Origin: Platanthera guangdongensis
Taxonomy: Eukaryota > Streptophyta > Magnoliopsida > Asparagales > Orchidaceae
Length of the DNA: 64,000 bases
Assembly: GCA_039583875.1 (NCBI GenBank)
Contig: CM077147.1
Location: forward strand, 159,792,821-159,856,820
Reading direction: 5' to 3'
Shown here: positions 9,965 through 19,358 of the stretch, one piece after another
Position numbering within the stretch: position 1 is the first letter of the stretch
How the letters are laid out: the number at the start of each line of letters is the position of its first letter
The notes under the pieces: generated by a model
What the model was told of the DNA's origin: nothing
Databases searched by the model: none
What the model saw: the letters and a program-made list of their open reading frames with translations, nothing else
Position numbers and translations under genes: made by a program

Positions 9965-11689
9965 CCTAAAGGAAGGTCCCCTCTCTCCCAAAACTAAATG
10001 ATTTTAACCAACTAAAAATTATTTTATTCTAAAATAAATTATAAAATATTAATTAGATTTTTAATCTTTATTTTAAGAACTTATTTTTCTATAAAAATGC
10101 ATTTTTATTTTTGTATATTTTTTAAGAGCAATGTTATAAACACATCTATTTTGGCCATTGACAGACAAATTTTATTGCCACATCATATTATTTTATTTCT
10201 ACATCAACATGTTCTTGTCACACCAAATTTTAAAATTGTTAGACACACCAAACTGACTACTTACTTTATGATATTTCGGCACCAAAATTGTTATTACAAA
10301 AAATAAAAACTGTATAGTTAATAGTTTGTATAACACAAAATATTAATAACAAACCAGTCAATTTGCAGAGATGACAACATAAAAAATATATTAATATATC
10401 ACATCCCATAAAACCTAGTCTTAGGTCTCCCATCAATTTTGTCTGATCTTTGGATAATAACAACGAATCCCAAACCTTTGACAACATTACGAACCCACTC
10501 AACTAAGCTCTTTTTCGTAGGAAAAATCAAATCTGTAACAAAGTGCATTCCTACACCAATTTGAATGCATTTAGACAAATTTTCATTTAATTTGTGAATA
10601 ATTTCTAGGATACAAATAAGAGAATCCAAGAAATATTTTTTTAATCTTTACAAAACAATAGCTTCTATGAAACTTACACCATAAAATATGAAAGAATCTG
10701 AACACCCAATGCTACATTTGCATTGCATAAGACCAAAAATAATTTATACCTTAATGTTTGAGAAAATACTCTGAAATCTTCCCAACAACACCCTCTAATC
10801 GAGACGAAAGTTTTGCATCCGGAGTCCGGACTCCGGGTTCCTTCTTTCCGGGGTAAGGAAACGGGTTCACCAATCTCCAAAGTTATTTTAGTTTTTGATC
10901 ACCACCATGACCTCTTTCATGCGGCAAATTGGTATGACTCCAGAACGGAGATTTAGGAACGGACTCCGGACCTAAAAATCTCTCCTAATCAAGTATGAGC
11001 CTCAAAAATGTCTTTATTTGGAAAGAAATAAGACAGAGGAGCACAAAAAATGGAGGTCGGGACATACATTGAACGAAAGGAGGGTGCTACGTTCTTCCAG
11101 CGAAGGGTCTCGGCGCCGGCGAACTCCTATTATGCCGGCGAACTCCCCCTCTTCTGGCGAAATCGTGGTTTGGAAAGAAAATGAGGTGTGCGGCTAGGTC
11201 TCGCCAAAGGGTCTCGGCGCCGACGACCTCCTATTATGCCGACGAACTACTGTTTCGACAAAATCACGGTTTGGGAAGAAAAGGAGGTGTGCGGTTGGGT
11301 CTCCGAAAGGCAAAAGTAGAAACGGAAGACGTTCTCCAAGAGGGAAACCCATGGCCGCCCTTCTTCCAAATCCAAAAAAACTTATCCGCTCATTCTCTTC
11401 TAGATTCAGAGTCTCCTTCCCCACTCCTCGCCTCGTCTCACCTTGCCACTCGCCGCGAAAAACCCATCCGAGTTTCCTCAATCTCGTTCCGCCGGCGACG
11501 AGAATGCGGGATCAGCTTTCCTCCCGGCCGACGTGGTAGGAGGTAACACTGCCAGAAAAAGAAAAAAAAGAAAACCACGGCGCCGCCGGAAGGCCGCGGA
11601 AGGGGAGGAGATGACTCAGAAGGAGAAGAGAGAGAAAGAAATGAGAGAGAGAGGAAAACGAAAAGAAGAATTCTTTATTAACCATGCTT
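9965..11689. other. unassigned stretch with palindrome and CT-rich part
   Basis: About 9980-10800 is AT-rich with nothing recognisable. At 10819-10836 there is a perfect 18-bp palindrome, CCGGAGTCC followed by GGACTCCGG, with a related cggactccgg at 10961. From 11040 the composition shifts to GC-rich, with a local duplication (11105-11310), Arg-coding CGCCGGCG patches and a GA-repeat (11620-11660). Short open frames here (for example 11181-11546) have no recognisable family and I do not call a gene. Confidence 0.4.
11105..11310. repeat. two-copy tandem duplication, 104-bp unit
   Basis: Unit 1 starts gggtctcggcgccggcga at 11105 and unit 2 starts gggtctcggcgccgacga at 11209. Both contain cctattatgccg and end with gaggtgtgcgg. 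The copies differ by scattered substitutions. Confidence 0.8.
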
Positions 11690-11879
11690 AATAAATAATT
11701 ACAATCCCTCATTCTATTTATAGCCAATTACATGTAATTAAGTATTAACGGTAAATAAAACTGCTCCCATCGGATGGCAGAGCGGAATCCTTGCTTATGT
11801 CCTGATGATGCTGCCACGTGTTGGCTGCACATGCTTTGGTTTTGAGTTTGTGGCTGGATGTCTTGCATCATTGGTATCA
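11690..11879 (+). other. possible LTR end with PBS-like TGGTATCA at gap edge
   Basis: Just before the gap the sequence reads tgcatcatTGGTATCA. That matches an LTR end in CA followed by the start of an initiator-Met tRNA primer site as used by copia elements. The minus strand also has a TATA-like ctataaatag at about 11720. The gap hides the rest, so the orientation and even the existence of the element are uncertain. Confidence 0.3.
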
Positions 11880-12379
11880 NNNNNNNNNNNNNNNNNNNNN
11901 NNNNNNNNNNNNNNNNNNNNNNNNNNNNNNNNNNNNNNNNNNNNNNNNNNNNNNNNNNNNNNNNNNNNNNNNNNNNNNNNNNNNNNNNNNNNNNNNNNNN
12001 NNNNNNNNNNNNNNNNNNNNNNNNNNNNNNNNNNNNNNNNNNNNNNNNNNNNNNNNNNNNNNNNNNNNNNNNNNNNNNNNNNNNNNNNNNNNNNNNNNNN
12101 NNNNNNNNNNNNNNNNNNNNNNNNNNNNNNNNNNNNNNNNNNNNNNNNNNNNNNNNNNNNNNNNNNNNNNNNNNNNNNNNNNNNNNNNNNNNNNNNNNNN
12201 NNNNNNNNNNNNNNNNNNNNNNNNNNNNNNNNNNNNNNNNNNNNNNNNNNNNNNNNNNNNNNNNNNNNNNNNNNNNNNNNNNNNNNNNNNNNNNNNNNNN
12301 NNNNNNNNNNNNNNNNNNNNNNNNNNNNNNNNNNNNNNNNNNNNNNNNNNNNNNNNNNNNNNNNNNNNNNNNNNNNNNN
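11880..12379. other. assembly gap of 500 N
   Basis: Exactly 500 N bases. The round size suggests a placeholder rather than a measured length. It removes the 5' end of the S2 LTR. Confidence 0.99.
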
Positions 12380-12571
12380 TTCGAAGTCGTCGACTTAAGC
12401 CCTGAGTTCCGTCAATCTAAGCTTTCACCCTATTCGTCGCGCTGAACTCAAATTTCGTCAAACTGAGTTTTTACTTATTCGTCGAGCTAAGCTCAGAGTT
12501 CGTCGAACCGTGTTTTGAGTTCGTCGAACTCAAACTGATTTCTGAAACAGAAAATTTGGCTAAGGCAGAAA

Positions 12572-12956
12572 GTGTTGAGTGAGGCATGGTCACTCAACGC
12601 TCTCAACACCATGATATAGAATTAGTTAATGCAAAAAACGTTGAGTGAGGCATGCTCACTCAACACTCAACGCTTAAGATGCTGAAGATGCAGAAATGAC
12701 TAAGATAAAAAGCTTTAAGTGAGGCATGTTCACTCAACGCTCTCAATTCCTAAAATGCAGAATGTGGTTAAGGAAGATGGCGTTGAGTGAAGTATGTTCA
12801 CTCGACGCTCTCAACGTCATTCATGCAGAAGAGGCAGCAGAAAGGGTTAAGGCAAAAGGCGTTGAGTGAGCTTTACTCACTCAACTCTATCAACGCCTAG
12901 ATAGACAGAACTGTCTAAGTACTTTGACGTTGAGTGAGCTCATTCACTCAACGCCT
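12572..12956. repeat. six GTTGAGTGAG/CTCACTCAAC hairpins in U3 of S2
   Basis: Inverted repeats GTTGAGTGAG...CTCACTCAAC begin near 12572, 12639, 12714, 12781, 12860 and 12928, i.e. every 67-79 bp. The copy at 12639 has perfect 10-bp arms around gcatg. Most are followed by gctctcaacg. The sequence between hairpins is not conserved. Confidence 0.9.
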
Positions 12957-13858
12957 ATACTGTTGATGCTTGAATTTTGACTAAGCCTCCAGGTGTTGAT
13001 GTCAGCAAGTCAAAAAGTCAACCATATTCAAATTGTGAGTGGCAAAGCCATAGTACATGACAAAAGGCACCACAGGCCTACTGTACTACAGTTAGGCATT
13101 AAAGCAAGGATGCAGCCAACATTAATGGAGTGGGACCCACTGCTAAAAGAGTTGTTGGGTTACATTAAATAAAGGAGAAGCTCTTTACAGAAAGAGTAGT
13201 TGTTACAGTAGTTCTTCTCAATCGCCATTATTGTGGGTGGGGCTGAAGAACACAGAGCCCAAGACAGGAAAGTCTGGAGGCATATCAAGTTAGCTGTTGA
13301 TATCAACATCTTCAACAGCAAGATTACTGGTGCCATCTTCATCTGCACCAGCTAGCAAGCTCAGGGTGATTCGTTGAGAAAGTGATAGCAGCTAGGGCCG
13401 ACCCTTGCTGTAGGTGCTTCACAGATCCAGCTAACAAATCCTAAAGAACATTCTCTTGGGGAGCTGTGAAGAAGGAGATAGGGCTGAGCAGTTGACTCAA
13501 TTCATAAAGGTGTAGAGAAGCTAATCAGCAAGTTGCTTCCAGCATAAGCCAAAACATCTACATCATTGTTGCTATGAAGAAGAGAGGGCTGAGCTTTTGG
13601 TTCAGTTCAGAAAGGGGCAGAATAGTGTTCTGCAAGTCACTTCCAGCTCAAGTGGATATACTTATTGTTGTGAAATAGTTGGGGATAAGGTGTTTTTGGT
13701 CCAGAAAAGTAGACTCAGGAAAACATTCCTGGTGTCAAAGTTGGGCTGAGTCTAACTCAGTCAAGGTAGATTGGCATAGAGGAATTCCTTTATCTCCAAT
13801 CAAGAACCTCAACAACCCACTTCCATCTTGTAGGGTCCTTTGTGGATATGAGAGGTAG

Positions 13859-14085
13859 GAGCAAACTTGCTCTGAGGTAGGTGATCAGTTGATCACTGAG
13901 TGGTAGGGCACTTGTGCCTGAGTTGTCAGATCCTTTTGGATCTGAGGTAGGTTTGTCCTCCCAGCTAGAGTTGTATGACATTTGAGCCTGAGGTAGGTGA
14001 TCTTTGGATCACTGAGTTGTAGGGTCAAGTGCCTGAGCTGTAAATCTTGGAGGAGACTGTGAGATTCTGAGGGATCTGAGGCGTA
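13859..14085 (+). other. serial stem-loop array (S2), different stems, same linker
   Basis: Linkers CTGAGGTAGG, CTGAGTGGTAGG and CTGAGTTGTAGG separate stems GAGC/GCTC (13859), GTGATCA/TGATCAC (13881-13896), GGCA/TGCC (13907-13918), AGATCC/GGATCT (13928-13943, loop tttt) and GTGATC/GATCAC (13997-14012, loop tttg). Later units are partly decayed. Most of these stems are not those of S1 or S4, yet they remain complementary. Confidence 0.8.
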
Positions 14086-14151
14086 AGCTCTTTGGAGCAT
14101 TATTTTGGAGAAGTGCCTTGACCAACAGGAAGTTGACAAGGTGGGTGGAGA

Positions 14152-14180
14152 GTGGATGTACCCAAAGATTGGGGAATCAC
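14152..14180 (+). other. conserved 29-nt hairpin (S2)
   Basis: GTGGATGTACCC, variable loop, TTGGGGAATCAC, then TACAAA. One pairing base has changed against S1. Confidence 0.7.
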
Positions 14181-14363
14181 TACAAATTTGTGTGTACTTT
14201 GTTGTGTTGCTTTTTGTGTGCAGGTAGCTTGTCTTGAAAGCAAAACTTAATCTACTAATAAAGCAACTAACTAAAAGAGATTCGAAAATAGTCACTAAGG
14301 ACTAAGAAATCTAATCACCCCCCTCTAGGTGATTTAGATATACTTGAAATAAAGACTTTCAAG

Positions 14364-14376
14364 TGGTATCAGAGGG
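14364..14376 (+). other. primer binding site of S2
   Basis: TGGTATCAGAGGG two bases after the LTR end. It is complementary to the 3' end of initiator-Met tRNA, the usual copia primer. Confidence 0.85.
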
Positions 14377-14741
14377 AGATTGCTCAAAAAGGACCTAACA
14401 GTCTGAGTAGACCTCAAATGATAGCTAAAGGGGTTTTAACTTATGTGTTCAAAAGAGAACCATAAGGTGTGGAGATCAATAGAGCTTCAAATCAGCAAAA
14501 ATGACAAGAAGACCATTGTACTACTGACCGCTCTTACAGAAGACAAAGTCTTTCCAGATACAAGAGCAAAGATCAGGGCCCCTCTATCACATTCAGATAG
14601 TGACTTATAAGTGATGAAGCTGATGAAAGTGAATGCAGAAGCTATGAACTGACAGCTACACCAGAAGAAGAATTCTGCCAAGATCTGCATGGATAAAGTC
14701 AGGTATATTCACCATCTAGCTCATCCTTAGAGTCTGGATAT

Positions 14742-15740
14742 GTGTCCTGCTCAGGCTTTGATGCATCCTCATCAAGTGATGATGAGAGTCCTCTATCAGA
14801 AGATGATATCAATCAATTGATTGAAAATCATGCTGCACTTCTGAAAGCTTTCAAGAAAAGCAAGTTGCATGGTAAGAAACAAGCAGAGGAAATAGCCTCC
14901 CTACAGCTGGCTGCTTCCCAGCAAGATGAAGCCTCATCCTTGCTATGTCTAAAAGAGAGGGAAGCAGCCCATCTAAAGATCATGGTAGATATCTATGTTG
15001 AGTCCATAAAATATAAGGACTATATTATCAAGGATCTTAAAAAGAAACTTGAAAGGGAGAAGAGGATTGTGGCCAATTTCTCTAAGAAAGATGCTATCAA
15101 GAGAAAATCTGAGTCTGAGTGGATCTCTAAAGTTATCCAATCTCAGAGAAGTGGACAAGCTCCTGTCAGGCCTCAGTCAACCTTTCACAAGGTAATTCTC
15201 CCATCCAATAGACATGACCAAGACTGTAAGTGTGGTCACTGGAGGTGTGGGAATTTTTCTTGTAAAATCACAAAAGTACCTTTCATTGGAAGAAGAGAGT
15301 TCATAGAATTGAGTGCACAGAAGACTTCCCATGTAAAAATTCAAAAGGCTCAGCCTGAACCTTTTGTATTTAGTGCCTCAGCCCCATCATTCAAGGATAA
15401 GGTTGTTGCCCATTCTAAAGTTCTTTAAGCTAGAACTCATTCCTATAGTGCCTCAGTCAGAAGGCTGTCTTGACCAACTTTGAAGCCATTAAGAACATGT
15501 CAACTGCAAAGAAGGCTGTTGCTAATGGAGGTCAAAGTAATTCAAGCTCCTCTACTGTCAGACTCACTACTGGTCAAGATCTTGCTGGAAGAAACAAGAA
15601 AAAGTACATAGTTCTCCCCACTGAACAAGCAGCCAAAGATGGCTTGCACAATTCAAGGTGTGTTTAGAAAAGGAGATACAGCATACAGGAATATTGGTGT
15701 TGTGGCAAAGTGGGACACTTTGCTATAGATTATTGACACA
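14742..15740 (+). pseudogene. Sirevirus gag remnant with zinc knuckle (S2)
   Basis: The open part (14742-15428) is a Ser/Asp-rich then Lys/Glu-rich, likely coiled-coil segment homologous to 61410-62057 of S4 (SEDDINQLIENHAAL; LEREKRIVANFSK). After stops and a frameshift it continues to a CCHC-like knuckle, YWCCGKVGHFAIDY, at about 15695-15737, followed by a TGA shared with S4. The N-terminal capsid-like domain seen in S3 and S4 is missing between the primer site and 14700. Gag packages element RNA. This copy cannot make an intact protein. Confidence 0.75.
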
Positions 15741-16633
15741 ACCCCTGTGTGCCAAAGGCAAGGCAGTGTCTTCCCGACAAGATTCCTGTAGGTAGACATA
15801 TGCTTGGGTTCCTAAGGTAAGGTAATTTCTGTCTTGCAGGATGGTCCTAGTATCCATAACCATTTATGGTCCTTGGACAGAGATGTACCAGACCCAAGTC
15901 TTGGTACAAGGAATGATTCAACTTATCATCATGCACAAGATATCAAAGACAAGTGTAATTATTGAGGGGGAGCTTGCAAAGGAAAGTCAGATGCACATCA
16001 AAGGTTAAAGATCAGAAGCAAGGTTGTTGGTATACTTAGAGACTGTGAATCCAGTAAGGACTTCAAGTCTACAGGGCAGAGATAAGTAGAATTCACCTAT
16101 CTTTAATTCTACTATTTAATTGCTAAATTGATTATGCATGTTAAATATAAGGTAATTGAAACAAATGGCTGTGAAGATGTAAAAACAACTCTTCTCAATA
16201 AATATGTTAGTGGCTCACATATTCACTATGCCACAAGAAGTAACTAGTCTCAACATACCCAAAGACACATATTACATGTGCAATACTAGGTTAGATAAGT
16301 ATCAATATTTGGTTTAATCAATTGAGTTTGGGGGCTAACACACTCTCAGTTGAAATTAATTTTAGGTTATTGAAATTATGTCTAATTGTACCCCACTAGA
16401 ACACTATTAGAATGTGTACTGCAGGACAATCTTACCCATGCAAGTTAGACAAACTCAATTAGGGGCTAGTTACAATCTAATTTTTAAAGAAAACAGATGT
16501 TGAGCAAAATAAGCTTACTCAACAAAAATTATAGAAAAGACGGCTTGCATATAAGTGTCGAGATTCAATCTTGGCCGCTGATCAAAATTGATCAAATAAG
16601 ATAGTGACTTTCTGCCTTCCCTTTGGAAATAAC
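15741..16633 (+). other. pol deletion scar and pre-env spacer (S2)
   Basis: After the zinc knuckle come a few degraded codons near a protease-like TGGTCCTTGGAC (15866). A gagggggagcttgc piece at 15963 is of the type seen between Sirevirus ORFs. Then there is AT-rich noncoding sequence with no RT or integrase. A degenerate GTTGAG...CTCAAC inverted repeat lies at 16500-16524, echoing the S2 LTR word. Confidence 0.6.
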
Positions 16634-16641
16634 TATAAATA
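16634..16641 (+). promoter_or_regulatory. TATA box upstream of env-like gene (S2)
   Basis: TATAAATA in aacTATAAATAgaagg lies 116 bp before the ATG at 16750. Same octamer and nearly the same spacing as in S1. Confidence 0.55.
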
Positions 16642-16749
16642 GAAGGGCTTGTGCAACAAGCAAAGTCACTATTCCTTGTCCTCGCCCGCCCGTATTCGCT
16701 GAATCGACGGAAAGCCGTTTTCATTAGTCTTCTCAAATTCTCCGGTGAA

Positions 16750-19358
16750 ATGGCGCCCAAAGGACAAGATTTTCTATTCAAAGGTTCGGAAGTGGTGAGA
16801 AATGGATTCAGGGACGCTCCCAAAGAGGTACAGTATGTTCTTCATCTTCTCCGCGCTTCTGACCTAGAATTCCTACTGTCGTAACCCTGTTTACTCTGGA
16901 AGCGAGAAGTTCTCAAATTATTCTCCAACGTCGGAGGAGATACTTCAAGAGAGAAAATCAAGACTGCTATAAGTGGAACAAGAGTCAAGATAACACCAAG
17001 ATGGCTGGCCAAAGCCCTAAAGATGACAAAGTTCTCCACAACTGACAACGAGGATGAGTTGTCTCAAGAAGACATAAAGTCTGCGGTAAAATGGTGCGGG
17101 TTGTCTAAAAACACCTCCGGCTCCATTTTGAGAAAGGAACTGAACCTAAAGGGTAAGTTCCTGGCCGATGTCATTGGAAAGGCTTTGTTATGCAAAACAG
17201 GGTCCCATGACAAGATCTCAAAGAAGATGTTTGAGGCTATGGCTAGAGTCATTCTGTCCAAAAGAACTGACTAGGGTAGAATAGTGTTTGACAGGGTAGT
17301 TGAGTGCCTTGCTGAACTAAATTTAGGGAGAATTCTTTCCCTATTTCTGCGACAGATAGTTCCAGAAATCCTGAACTTGAAGCTTGGTGCAAGAATACAC
17401 CACATGAGAAGAATAGACATCAAGCTGCTGGAGAGGTGGGATAGGGTACTTCAACCCCATGGACCATCAGTTGTGGAAAGGAAAAGAAAGAAGATTGTTG
17501 CTACTGAGCCCAGCTCCTCTAGCAGCTCATCTGAGGAAGAAGAGCCTCACAATCCAGAACCATCATCATCTGTTGAAGAGTCCAGGAGGGACATGAATAT
17601 TCAGGTATCAGCCTCTTCTGATCTTACCCCTCTTAATCGTGTAAGCAGACCAGAGTCAAATATTGTCCTTGAAGATGATGAGCCTGTTGTTGAGTTGGCT
17701 GAAACTGTTTTAAAGGAAGGAGCTGACAGGACATCTGCAAGGATGGATGAAGATGTCTCTATGATACAAATATGCATTTGCCTATGTCTGATGATGATGA
17801 TGCTCCTATGCCTTAGAGTGAGAGGGAGATCAATCTTGCTTCAGATAAAGAGACTGCTATGTCTGAAGAAGAGCATCCACTAGATAAAGTTATGGAAGTT
17901 CCAAGTGCTGACAAAAAGAATGCTCCAATTGAGGGGGAGCAGCTGATATAAGAGATAATTCAAGATGAATTATGTGTAGGGCAACAACTAAAAGTTCCTC
18001 CAATAATGGTATTGTCTGCTACAGCTGATAAAGAGGTTGTTGCTGCTACTGCTGCTGACCTGCATGCAAATGAAAGCATGATAGAGGTTGAGGGGGAGAT
18101 ACCATCTGATCTCTCTGCTCATGAAGTACACGATTTAGTTTCCTCAGAATCTGAGAAAGAGGAACACAGTCATGAAAAAGCACACTCCTCACCACATCCA
18201 GAAAATTAATAGCTCAAGAGTGACACTGCTCAAGAAACAGGGAGCAAGCCTGTACAAGAAGCTCTGGATGAGGGCACATCCGCCAGAATTGATCAACTGC
18301 CACCAACTTTCATAGCCCAGCTAAAGGGTTTGTTGGATGACCAAAGGAGGCCACTACAAAATTATGTGGATGAAGCTCTCAAGGATGTTAGAAATGATCT
18401 GGCGACTGAGATAAAATCTATAAGATTTGAAGTAAATCTGCTGAAAGGAGAAACAGTCAAATTCTTCACAAGAGCTGCTAGAGCTGTAGACTTTACATGG
18501 AGAAGCTGGATATGTCAGGCCAGAACATTGTTGTTATCATAGAAAATCAAAAGATTCATGCTAAGAATGGTGTGACCTTCCATGAAAATGATAAAATTTT
18601 GAGAAGTGAACAGAACACTAAAATCTTCACAAAGATGGATGCCTGCACCAAGATGTTTAATGACCACATATTGGAAGTTAAAAATCAAGTCAATGATGGA
18701 GTAAACTACCTGGAAGTAGAAAGAAGCATGGCAAGCAGCTCACAGACCACTAAATTAATTGAAGAAGCCAAAAAGGGGGAGAGAGAAGTCATGAGAACCA
18801 ATACTGAAAACATGGCCTGGGCAACAAATGTTGTGAGAGGCTCATTGGGATTAGAGCCAGTGCAGTACGACAATATCCCAATGATGCCTGCTCAAGTGCT
18901 AGAGACTTTGAACAGAGAACTTGCTCAAGATAATCAAGAGTATGAGATGTATATAGAAGATTATGATAGTGTTGGTAATCAGTGGGGAGTGCATTCCACT
19001 GCTGCTGAAATTCCCTCCATTAGCCCCACTGTACACCAAGCACTGCAGACAAAAGAAATGACTGCTGAAACTGTTGAAACTGAAGAGGAAGTCAGGATGA
19101 GAAAGAGAAAATACAAAGAAAAAATGGAGAAAAGGCCATATTTCAAGCAGTGGAGCCCAAAGTCCAGATCTATCATCTTGCTTGCTTGGGATCAGGTCAA
19201 GAATAAGAAATCAGACAGAGGAAAATGGTTTAGCAAAATCAAATAAGACAAGATGGAAAAGAGGGACACAGAAAGAAAGATTTTTTAGAGGAATAAAAAG
19301 GCAAATCTTGTTACTCCTGATGTTGTTGAACCATCTAAATACTTCCCCAAGCCCTTCA
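16750..19358 (+). pseudogene. Sirevirus env-like gene, truncated by T insertion
   Basis: It starts MAPKGQDF and is homologous to the S1 env-like protein, sharing LNLGRILSLF, HHMRRIDIK and ERWDRVL. Stops lie at 16882 and 17272. Frameshifts lie near 17768 and 18490. The middle is acidic and Ser-rich; the C-terminal third is Lys/Glu-rich and probably coiled coil (LATEIKSIRFEVNLLKGE; KQWSPKSRSIILLAW). The gene is cut at PSKYFPKPF, exactly where T begins, 30-40 codons short of the S1 end. The TAG at 17272 follows ACTGAC, and the homologous position in S1 is also ACTGAC-TAG. Confidence 0.8.

Larger units (their letters stand above)
12380..14361 (+). repeat. 5' LTR of S2, start lost in gap
   Basis: It ends CTTTCA at 14361, directly before the primer site. 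The left part (12380-12545) has about six TTCGTCGA-type words like those of S3. The next part has six GTTGAGTGAG hairpins. A TATA-like ttaaataaagg lies at about 13164, then a leader with the stem-loop array, the conserved hairpin at 14152 and the C-run cacccccctctaggtg at 14317. Confidence 0.85.
12380..19358 (+). mobile_element. Sirevirus S2, pol-deleted, broken by T
   Basis: In order: LTR missing its start, a primer site, a gag remnant with zinc knuckle, no RT, RNase H or integrase, then an env-like gene that stops mid-gene where the gypsy element T begins. Loss of pol makes it a deletion derivative. The LTR differs from those of S1/S4 and S3 but shares the stem-loop array, the 29-nt hairpin and the C-run near the end. 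The 3' end and 3' LTR are not found at the far side of T. Confidence 0.82.

Noticed and set aside
7124..9972. 8-bp target duplication for the hAT element
   Set aside because: The best pairing of flanking octamers matches only 5 of 8 bases, so I do not claim it.
11181..11691. Possible host gene exon in the GC-rich island
   Set aside because: Short overlapping frames on both strands, no recognisable domain or splice structure, partly a local duplication and a GA-repeat.
11805..12445. ORFs of about 195 codons across the gap
   Set aside because: They consist almost entirely of N-derived X residues.
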